From the NCBI RefSeq assembly GCF_030272615.1, contig NW_026729151.1, forward strand, positions 108,329-172,328: DNA of 64,000 bases. The letters run 5' to 3'. This document shows positions 12,331-20,560 of the stretch, piece by piece. Source of the DNA: Cryptomeria japonica (taxonomy: Eukaryota; Streptophyta; Pinopsida; Cupressales; Cupressaceae). Both the position numbers and the translations under genes were made by a program. The stretch's first letter is position 1. Each line of letters opens with the position of its first letter. A model generated the notes under the pieces. It was not told where the DNA came from. It saw nothing but the letters and a program-made list of their open reading frames with translations, and searched no databases.

Positions 12331-12600
12331 ATACGGAATCTGATACCTTCCATGGCGCGGCATCACATTGCAGACGATTCCGTTGGCGCTCATAACGCAG
12401 TCCCCGAGCAAAGTGCATTATACTCTCGGCCATATCGCAGTCCCCCGACCACTTCAAGGAGGAGCGGCCGCATGGCGTTCTCATTATCCCGCGAAGGCGT
12501 TTTGGGCTTGTTCTTAGACACAGGATGCCGTCCCCAGGGCTTCCCAAGGAGGCGACCATCTTGTATCTCCAAGAGAATGGGAGCTTCTCCGAAGAATTGA
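12331..12600 (-). pseudogene. AHL (AT-hook/PPC) pseudogene fragment, right arm, copy A
   Basis: Reading the minus strand from 12,600 gives GRLLGKPWGRHPVSKNKPK, a decayed AT-hook (canonical R-G-R-P lost, reading W-G-R-H) with the type-I extension. Next come RDNENAMRPLLLEV, GDCDMAESIMHFAR, MSANGIVCNVM and HGRYQI. This is the PPC order up to its first third. At least two frameshifts and a missing stretch break it. Its 3' end meets the 3' end of the left arm at about 12,330, so the fragments are tail to tail with a spacer of roughly 65 bp. Divergence between arms is much larger than between copies A and B, so the inversion is old. Confidence 0.82.
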
Positions 12601-12639
12601 ATAACCTTGTGGACAGCATTCTTTGTGATTATATGAAGC

Positions 12640-13560
12640 CCTTAGCTTGCAGAGGTTGGGAGTGTTTAAGAAGTGTATTTTTAGTGTGAAGGGCAATTGT
12701 ATCCTTTTTCTCTAAGTGAACTGAGTGTTCTTATCGGTGTTACAAGTAGTACACTTGTGACCTTCTTGACCAAAAGCATTGCAGACAATGGGGACTTTCA
12801 TATTCAATTTCCTCCTGACCCACTTACCATACCTATAAAAGAGGATAAGATCAGAAGGGAGAACCTTATCATATTCCACCAACATGTAGGATATCTCAAA
12901 CAATAGATGCTTGATGAATTTAGTGATAGGGTTAAAATCATATTTAAAATTGTCTCAAAGTGTTAGTAAAAGACATGAGAACCTTTTCACTCCAAAATTT
13001 GAGTGACAAATGGACTCAAACAAGGAACATAAATTTATTTTGAGAGTTGAAACCAAAGGATCACCTGGGAAAACAAAGGTCATTCAAGAAAAAGAACCAA
13101 GGTTCCCCATTATGGATCTTGAAACAATCCTCAAAATCAGGAAAGGAATGTTGCCACAAAATGTGATGATAAGAGAACTACCTAGCCATTCCAAAAGACT
13201 CGGCAAGAAAAGTGTCTATAACGTCCACAAAAATCTGTTATCTGTGGGGAGAAACAAGAGTCACCTTTGGCTCGTCCTACACAAAGCTTGTAGACAGAAC
13301 CGAAACTCCAGGAGCTTCCACACCCACATTCATATTTGAACCATTCAAAAACTCTTCATTGAGGTCATTGTCTTCATCTTGAGAGTCATCAAGAATACAA
13401 ATCCATTAAAGTCCTCGATGCAAAAAGTTTTGAATCTTGCTAGAGACAAGTGGTGAGGGTTCTATTTTATTTGGAGTGTACTATTAGTGGTTATGGCTAA
13501 CTTGGCACACCCACATATCTTAAAGGACTTTTTGTTGTCTTTGTATGCCACTTACCTGTT
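12640..13560. other. Unidentified stretch after the AHL relics
   Basis: Open frames exist on both strands (plus 13,010-13,339, 109 codons, Lys-rich; minus 12,712-12,903). I recognise no domain, and the frames are not supported by splice sites or codon pattern. Copy B has the same DNA at 52,873-53,793 with a few substitutions that change residues in the 109-codon frame. Confidence 0.4.
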
Positions 13561-13561
13561 T

Positions 13562-13656
13562 CTAGCTATTGTTCTAGCTTTTGGGTAGTAAGAACAATCG
13601 TTTTTTATAGCTATTGTTCTAGCTTCTGGGTAGTAAGAACAAATTCTTTTTGTTTT
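13562..13656 (+). repeat. Two-unit tandem repeat of ~49 bp
   Basis: The unit tagctattgttctagcttt is followed by gggtagtaagaacaa. It occurs twice in direct succession, with one clear mismatch (ttt/tct). The same array is at 53,795-53,889 in copy B. Confidence 0.85.
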
Positions 13657-13659
13657 CTC

Positions 13660-14660
13660 TGTATTCAACTTAACTAATACACACTATTTAGAATTTAATA
13701 AAAGTACTTATGAAGGCATAAACATTAATGACATAAAAAATTATTAATTACTATGAATATGAAGGAGTAGATAGTAAAAGCTAGATCAATATTTGAAAGA
13801 AATTAAAGATGCAATTTTTCACATGTCTTAAAATAGGTGGTATTCTTAGATATCAATCTTCAACTCTTACTATCTCTTTGTCACGGTATTTGATTATACT
13901 TTTTCTTTTAATATAATACTTTTAAATTTAATAAGAATAGCAAATAATTTTGATAATTAGGAATATAAAATATCTGTTATATGAAATTTTCATCTAAACT
14001 TAAATATCCTTTGTTCCCGCCAATTGGATGCTCTGGTCAAAAGCCTTGCATTCTTAAAGGGATGCTTCCTTCTTGGTGTCTGTTGGTCTCACTGCTTGTG
14101 AATTCCAATTAATAATGTAATCCAAATTATATTATAAAATATTTCAATTTATTAATTGATAACAAATTTTTTATTTTATATTAAATTTTCCTATTAAATA
14201 TTATAAATGAAATTAAAATGTAAGAAGAGAGTTTTTTATTTTATATTAAATTTTCCTATTAAATATTATAAATCAAATTAAATTAAAATGTAAGATGGGA
14301 GTTCTTCTAGAATACAAGTTTGTAGTGGATGCCTCCATCATTCAATACTAATTACACAAACCGATCATGAATTATTTAAACTTTGAGTGTACCTTCTTAA
14401 ATTTATTTTAATTTTTTATTGAGATTCACCGAAACGTTTTCTTCAATAATATGATGTAAAAAAAGAGTAATATTAGTGCTCCAGTTTTACATATGAATTT
14501 GGGTCTCCAATACACTGCCCCTTATTTGTTTTATCCAATGCATGTCCTCTCTAACAAGAACGACATTACAACATTTAGTGTCACACCATAGTAATCATAG
14601 TAATCCAAGGCAGCAAATCTTAAATCTAAATATTAAATTTTTGTTATCACCTCTCGCCTA
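13660..14660. other. AT-rich upstream region of the GARP gene
   Basis: Non-coding. A short internal direct repeat (ttttttattttatattaaattttcctattaaatattataaat-like) occurs at about 14,168-14,212 and 14,231-14,275. Near 14,010 copy A lacks about 60 bp that copy B has at 54,239-54,300. No gene is seen. Confidence 0.5.
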
Positions 14661-14668
14661 CAATCACC

Positions 14669-14680
14669 TTTATATAGATT
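14669..14680 (+). promoter_or_regulatory. TATA box of the GARP gene, copy A
   Basis: The text ctttatatagat lies about 80 bp upstream of the ATG at 14,750. This is a normal spacing for a plant TATA box followed by a short 5' leader. It is conserved in copy B (about 54,964-54,975). Confidence 0.55.
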
Positions 14681-14749
14681 TCAATCACTCTATTCTTAAA
14701 CTCATCCTTGTTTCAGCGGTTGTTTGACAAAGTTTAGCAGCAGAGAAAA

Positions 14750-15475
14750 ATGGAGAATGAAGAAGGAAGAGAGATTCTTATTTTTGGTAAAAGGATTCGA
14801 GTAGGAGGAGAGAACAATGGGTCTGTTTCTCATGAGAATGGAAATGAGAAAGGAGAAAAGAGGAAGTACATTAAATCTTTAATGCCCAGGATTCGTTGGA
14901 CCTCTGATTTGCATGATAGTTTTCTTCGAGCAGTGCAACAACTTGGAGGTCCCAACAGTGAGCATTCATTCAATCTTTCACTTTTCTTTATTAAGTTTTT
15001 TGTGTCGGTAGATATAGAATTCTAAATTCGTTTTAGTTTTGATATTGGTTTAGAATTCTAAATTTTTTTTAGTTTTGATATTGGTTTAGAATTCTAAATA
15101 CTGTATAATATAAATTATGTTTGATTTATCTAGAATATCTTGTTCATACTTAATCCAATCTGTCCATCTATTTGTTATTTTTTTTTTTCATTGAATTGTT
15201 GTAAATTTAATACTCTATTTACAGAAGCATCCCCCAAACAACTTGTAGAGCTCATGGGTGTTGAAGGGCTTACCCACCCTCAAGTGAAAAGCCATCTACA
15301 GGTACTGCTAAATTAATGTAATCACCCATGAGTTTGTAATAGGAAAAAGAAACCCTAATTCTAATATATACTTTTTTTCCATTTGTTTTCTCATTCTCTC
15401 CCAAATAAATCCTTAGTTTTTCATTGTTATTGACAAATGCAGGGATATAGATGTAAACTTCAAAAGCCAACATAG
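14750..15475 (+). CDS. GARP (G2-like) Myb-domain protein, short form, copy A
   Basis: Three exons are proposed: 14,750-14,957, 15,225-15,301 and 15,443-15,475, with GT-AG introns of 267 and 141 bp. The protein has about 105 residues. After a 40-residue polar start it has MPRIRWTSDLHDSFL, VQQLGG, ASPKQLVELMGVEGL and VKSHLQGYRCKL, which is the whole single Myb-like GARP domain with its W and the SHLQ-x-YR signature. GARP proteins are nuclear, sequence-specific transcription factors (KANADI, PHR and HHO groups). A TAG ends the frame 10 codons into exon 3. The same frame stays open for 27 more codons to a TAA at 15,557, so the stop may be a CAG-to-TAG truncation. Exon-4-like text (KTGSQGSCLIE) lies downstream near 16,021-16,090. 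Coding exons are identical in copy B. It may be a DNA-binding-only miniprotein or a pseudogene. Confidence 0.65.
15019..15104 (+). repeat. Tandem repeat in GARP intron 1
   Basis: The unit tagaattctaaatt is followed by ttttagttttgatattggt and is about 41 bp long. It occurs twice, then a third partial unit tagaattctaaata. It is preserved in copy B at 55,312-55,397. It lies after the splice donor and does not touch the exons. Confidence 0.8.
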
Positions 15476-15568
15476 AAGCTTCCTCAATCAAATGCAGGTT
15501 TATTACTCGAAGATAAAGACAAGTCACAAGTCATAACTTCAGACAAGCCTCTAGTTTAAATATTTTTT

Positions 15569-16607
15569 ATTGAAAACAATGGCTGCAATGCAGCTTTAGT
15601 GGCTGCAAAGGACTGCAAAATTGATGATTTTGATTTTGATTTGAGAACTTGTAGGTTAATCGTACTGAAAAAACTCTTATTATAAAGCTTTCCAGAGGAT
15701 AAACTGGGTTATGTTATTTGTCAGCTACCTTCAGGAAAATAATCTCCAACTGTTATTAAAGTTTCGTATTCATGTTTATGGTGGTGTTCTTATTTTACTT
15801 AGATCTGCTCCTTCCTTGTTGGATGGTTTTCACTTGACTTTCATTCATCCATGATGGTATTGTTTATTCTGATCCTCAATTTTTCTGCAGCCTATATGGA
15901 CTCTTTAACCTCTCTGACATGTAAAGTTCTTAGTTTAATAATTTATTGTTAGTTATAAGAATTTTGATCATTCTGATCCTTATGGTCTCTTTTTTTCATC
16001 TGTCTGACATGCCAAGTTAGAGAAAAAAATTTCGAGAAGAAAACTGGAATTAAAAATGTGAAAACTGGCTCCCAAGGGTCATGCCTTATTGAAAACAATG
16101 GCTGCAATGCAGCTTTAGTGGCTGCAAAGGACTGCAAAATTGATGATTTTGATTTTGATTTGAGAACTTGTAGGTTAATCGTACTGAAAAAACTCTTATT
16201 ATAAAGCTTTCCAGAGGATAAACTGGGTTATGTTATTTGTCAGCTACCTTCAGGAAAATAATCTCCAACTGTTATTAAAGTTTCGTATTCATGTTTATGG
16301 TGGTGTTCTTATTTTACTTAGATCTGCTCCTTCCTTGTTGGATGGTTTTCACTTGACTTTCATTCATCCATGATGGTATTGTTTATTCTGATCCTCAATT
16401 TATCTGCAGCCTATATGGACTCTTTTTCCTCTCTGACATGTAAAGTTCTTAGTTTAATAATTTATTGTTAGTTATAAGAATTTTGATCATTCTGATCCTT
16501 ATGGTCTCTTTTTTTTCATCTGTCTGACATGCCAAGTTAGAGAAAAAAATTTCGAGAAGAAAACTGGAATTAAAAATGTGAAAACTGGCTCCCAAGGGTC
16601 ATGCCTT
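15569..16607 (+). repeat. 519-bp tandem duplication at the GARP gene 3' side (copy A only)
   Basis: Units 15,569-16,087 and 16,088-16,607 are almost identical; I see about three differences. Each unit runs from attgaaaacaatggctgc to catgcctt. It contains a 3' splice-site-like tract (tctgtctgacatgccaagttag) followed by an open frame RDK-like text, then KTGIKNVKTGSQGSCLIE, which may be a former exon 4. After unit 2 the frame continues as TQTICWDGALFL and stops. Copy B has a single unit (from 55,863). Its diagnostic bases (atttatctgcag, ctctttttcctc) match unit 2, not unit 1. Confidence 0.9.
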
Positions 16608-16915
16608 ATCGAAACACAGACAATTTGTTGGGATGGCGCACTCTTTCTTTAAGTGGAAATTCTTAATTGACCAGACCACAGACCCAAAGAAAGAAGAGGA
16701 ATTCAAGGATTTCTCGGTCACAGGAAAATGAGGAGGCTCCCAATCTCAATGACGTAAAAACATTCCGCAGGAACAGAATGGGCAGGTTGGCAAGCCGAGG
16801 TGGTCGAGGTGGTCATTTGTCAAGCGGACATGGACAGAGTAGCCTTGGGCGGGGACGTGGCCATCCCCAAGTTCTCCTCAGGAGCCTTCCACATAACTGC
16901 TCTTCCAAATTTAAA
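16608..16915 (+). other. Copy-A-only segment with an RGG-rich open frame
   Basis: The segment is more GC-rich than its surroundings. The frame 16,667-17,056 includes RNRMGRLASRGGRGGHLSSG and SLGRGRGHPQ, which resembles RGG-type RNA-binding tails but is too short to assign. It has no obvious start context or splice sites. Copy B lacks it: there ggaattaaa joins directly to gatatgatcttgc at about 56,350. Confidence 0.3.
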
Positions 16916-17450
16916 GATATGATCTTGCTTTTTGTTTTTATTTATTGTTTCTCTATTCGAACTCTGGAGCATATATGCTATCTAGCTTTTAGACTCTACT
17001 TTTATTTTTTTTATTTTTTTTCAAAACTCCCCTTAATTTTTGTATGGACAGTTTAAAGATGCAAAATTGTTTTCATAATATTTTTTGACAGATCATGTAG
17101 GATCTGTAATATGTTTCATATGTAATTAAAATTCAAAGTAATATACTACTCTGGCTCTGCCCTTTGCTTACTACAAAAAAAGTGTCAAAACTGACATTAG
17201 TATTAATTGAGTGTTTGATATTAAACTACAATAATATTTGTAGAGTAATATTATTTTTTATGAAATTATTTTTGTTATTTGAAATACAATTCTCTATTAT
17301 TTGGTGGCCTTTTTGGTATAGCCAATCTTGTGAAAAGATAAGTGATTCATAGAAGATTTCTTGGTGGCAGCACTGCTGATTTTGTATTTCTTGTATTAAT
17401 GCAAGGCCTGTTAGTTGAAATTTTTCTTTCGCTGATTGTTCTTGTCACAC
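16916..17450. other. AT-rich non-coding DNA
   Basis: No gene recognised. Copy A lacks about 110 bp present in copy B (56,637-56,750). The short repeat agta at both edges suggests a deletion between microhomologies. Confidence 0.5.
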
Positions 17451-17976
17451 AAACACCTTTTTTATGGTTAGTCGCTTCCCTGTCCAATTGTATTCTACCA
17501 CGTATACATGACAATACTTTCAATTTGTTTTTTGGAAAGGATTTGTAATGTGAAATAGAAACTGTAAACAGCATTTAATATGGAAGGTAAAGGTATAAAC
17601 TTAAACAAACCAGAAATTAATTCATATGGGTTTATATTTATAATTATAAAATAAACAAAAGTTATTGGCATAAAAATGTATCAATTCAATTTTGTTGGTT
17701 AATTAGTAATTTAATTTATATTATATATTATATGTTGTAAAATATTAATTATAAAATTTGTATTTCATTAAATATTATATCTTATTCATGTTGAATATCT
17801 TATGTTTTAAATATTTGTTTGTATTTTTTATATATTAAATTTATATTTAAATTATATATATTATTATTTATTACTTTTTTATTTAACAGATGTTATTAAA
17901 TACAAATAACTAGTAATTGCATCTTGGTGTGCAATGGGTATGTCGAATAGGTGTGGAAGGTCAATTAGGGGGAAAC
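17451..17976 (+). repeat. Direct repeat R1 (~520 bp), copy A
   Basis: Starts near tttttatggttagtcgcttc and ends near ggaaggtcaattaggggg. It is very AT-rich in the middle (attatatattatatgttg). It matches R2 at 18,286-18,795 in direct orientation. R1 carries about 16 bp (ctgtccaattgtattc) that R2 lacks. No coding content. Confidence 0.85.
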
Positions 17977-18210
17977 TATGGTCATTTTTTTGCATAAATT
18001 TGTAGACTACATGAGATCAATTAGTAGGCCATTTAGAAAATGATGTTGTTTGTGCAAAAAAGGGTCTCAATGGAGGAGTGATAGCTTCAAATCCACTTTG
18101 CATCCGCTTACAAGGATCCTTGATCATAATTGAAACAAAACATTTGAATTAGGAAGATAATTTTTATTTTACCAATGATCTCATGTTATGTTTCCAATGA
18201 GGTAAGAGGG

Positions 18211-18275
18211 AGAGAGGTAGAGATATGGATAGAAACGGGGAGACACAGAGGTAGAGATATGGATAGAAACGGGGA
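18211..18275 (+). repeat. Tandem repeat of ~34 bp between R1 and R2
   Basis: gaggtagagatatggataga followed by aacgggga occurs twice in succession. It is conserved in copy B (57,760-57,824). Confidence 0.85.
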
Positions 18276-18285
18276 TATATGTTTA

Positions 18286-18795
18286 CAAACTCCCTTTTTA
18301 TGGTTAGTCGCTTCACCACGTATACATGACAAGACTTTCAATTTGTTTTTTTGGAAAGGATTTGTAATGTGAAATAGAAATTGTAAACAACATTTAATAT
18401 GGAAGGTAAAGGTATAAACTTAAACAAACAAGAAATTAATTCATATAAGTTTACATATATAATTATAAAATAAAAAAAGATATTGGCGTAAAAATGTATC
18501 AATTCAATTTTGTTGGTTAATTAGTAATTTAATTTATATTATATATTATATGTTGTAAAATATTGATTCTAATATTTGTATTTAATTAAATATTATATTT
18601 TATTCATGTTCAATATCTTATGTTTTAAATATTTTCTTGTATTTTTAATATATTAAATTTATATTTAAATTATATATATTATTATTTATTACTTTTTTAT
18701 ATAACAGATGTTATTAAATACAAATAACTAGTAATTGCATCTTTGAGTGCAATGGGTATGTCGAAGAGGCATGGAAGGTCAGTTAGAGGAAACTA
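18286..18795 (+). repeat. Direct repeat R2 (~510 bp), copy A
   Basis: Second member of the R1/R2 pair, ending caatgggtatgtcgaagagg and gtcagttagaggaaac. The pair could be the termini of a small non-autonomous element or a local duplication. I see no convincing TG...CA ends, primer-binding site or target-site duplication. Confidence 0.85.
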
Positions 18796-19398
18796 TAAAT
18801 AGGGGAGAGGTAGAGATGGAGATAATATTCAAATGACATGCTACTCTAAGAATAAATCCCCTAGGACACATGATATCATTAAATTATTGGGATGAAATGA
18901 GTAATCAAAAGTTATTATTTCTGTATTGATCTCTCACTCCAAACTTTTAATTTACATTTTAACTTGAAATATTTAATTATATAAATAAATTTTTATAGAT
19001 AATTATTCTATAATAAATTAAAATTTAATACTTAGACAGAAAATTATAAATGAAATTAATTCTATTATCTTTTAACTATTATTTTCAACTTCATAAGAAG
19101 ACAAAAATAATATAATACAAATTTAATAATAAAAATATATATATATATATTTCTTAAAAACATAATCCTAGTTTAATTTTAAAAATCTATATAATAATTA
19201 TTATAATAATAAAATTAATCTTGCATTTAATTATTAACTTGTAATTTACTATTATATTATTTCAATTATATTTATGTAATATTAATACTAACTTGTCTTA
19301 ATAAAAATAATTATTAATAATTGTAGAAGTGAAAATAGACATTTTTGAGTGACTTTATAAAATATTTAAATTTATGATTAAAATATTATTAAATTATT
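18796..19398. other. AT-rich non-coding DNA
   Basis: Contains long A/T-rich runs and a short (at)n tract near 19,136-19,151 that is shorter in copy B. No gene seen. Confidence 0.5.
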
Positions 19399-19879
19399 TT
19401 GTATGTATTAAATCAATTTAAAAACTGGCCTATTAATGGGCTTGCTAGGGCTAATCTAGGATTCAAGAACGTGAAGGTGGTGGAGTGGTTCAAGCCAAGG
19501 GAAGGATGGTATAAAATTAATATTGTAGCAATTGGAGCTTCAAAACTTGTGGAGGGAACGAACAATGACGTCGAGGCTTAAGCAGCTATTGAAGAGTTGA
19601 AAATGGTGAAAAAATTGGGCTTCTCAAAAATACAGCTTGAAGGAAATTCCTTGATTATTATTATGCAATAAAAAAGGGTGAAATACATTCTTGGAATTTG
19701 AATAAATATATAACTATTGCCAAGCATTTATTAGAAACTTTTGAGGAATTTGAATTTTGGCATGCGATTAGATCAAGAAACGATGTGGTGGGTAGGCTGT
19801 CCAAATGGGCAATGACTCTCGATGATGGGCCAAAAAGGATAATGGAATATTTTCGTAATCTTGAGCTCAATCTCTAAGT
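19399..19879 (+). pseudogene. LINE-type RNase H relic, plus-strand arm, copy A
   Basis: The plus strand reads WFKPREGWYKINI (typical lead-in K-P-x-x-G-W-x-K-I-N of plant LINE RNase H). It continues through ASKLVEGTNNDVEA, a TAA, AIEELKMVKKLGFSKIQLEG, a second stop, then HLLETFEEFEFWHAIRSRND and LSKWAMTLDDG. This is the RNase H fold order from the first strand to the last acidic segment. Two in-frame stops kill it, and at the first catalytic position the text reads N-I-V-A where active enzymes have D. The distal part (19,533-19,913) is the inverted partner of 9,702-10,090. Confidence 0.8.
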
Positions 19880-19967
19880 TGTAATAGTACATCACTATTT
19901 TAAGAAGTTATTAATAAAAGGGTGTGGTGGTGATGTGATATTACATGGGTAGCACTTGGTGCTAACA

Positions 19968-20560
19968 ATTGTGGATGGCTGGCGACTATATTTTAATATG
20001 GAGGACACCTTTTTCTTGATTATGCTAAGGCAACAAATAACATTTATGAGAAAATGCACTAACATAAGAATGAAAAATATTTTTAAATTTTATGCAGATA
20101 TTTTCATTCAAATCAAGGAAATCCTTTTGGGTGAAGAGTTTTTGACAGCTATACATAGGTACAACACAAATATAGACATTGTGTCAATGGTGGTGATGTA
20201 TGTGTTGGAGTTTGGATGAAAAGAAGATTTTGAGTGGGTGTTGAAGGGTTGTGTGAAAAATGATTAGTTTCATGGTTTGCATTTGATGTTGGAAAGGGCA
20301 ATTTTAGGGGCAGGGTTTATGCTTGCAGAGGTGGCTAAGGGCATAGATGAGAAGACTCCTCAATAACTAATGGAATTTATTCATATCCATTGGGATTAGT
20401 TGATTCATTACATGTGTATGAAGGAACAATAACGAGCCAAAGGAAAGAGGAAGGTGGGGATAGAAGAAGAACCAGAACCAAGATTCGAGATAAAAGACTA
20501 GTGGGTTAATGGGCCTTTGAAAGCATTGAGGAAGAAATGAAAAGAAAATGATTGATTTTT
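19968..20560 (+). pseudogene. Decayed reading frame of unknown family, copy A
   Basis: One reading frame is protein-like across about 590 bp but carries seven stops before the final KEND-stop. Readable blocks include RKCTNIRMKNIFKFYADIFI, ILLGEEFLTAIH, DFEWVLKGCVKND, HLMLERAILGAGFMLAEVAK, EKTPQ, LMEFIHIHWD, LIHYMCMKEQ and VNGPLKALRKK. Most stops are one transition from a sense codon: five are explained by CAG/CAA to TAG/TAA or by TGG to TGA. No domain is recognised. It follows the RNase H relic by about 90 bp on the same strand, so it may belong to the same old element. All stops are shared with copy B. Confidence 0.45.

Noticed and set aside
13010-13339. 109-codon Lys-rich frame, also in copy B
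   Set aside because: Substitutions between copies change residues freely, no domain is recognised, and the minus strand is equally open.
13562-13656. Possible CRISPR-like or regulatory array
   Set aside because: Only two directly adjacent units with no spacers in a plant nuclear context; a simple tandem duplication explains it.
17451-18795. R1/R2 called as LTRs of a TRIM element
   Set aside because: No TG...CA termini, primer-binding site, purine tract or target-site duplication could be shown. Reported only as direct repeats.
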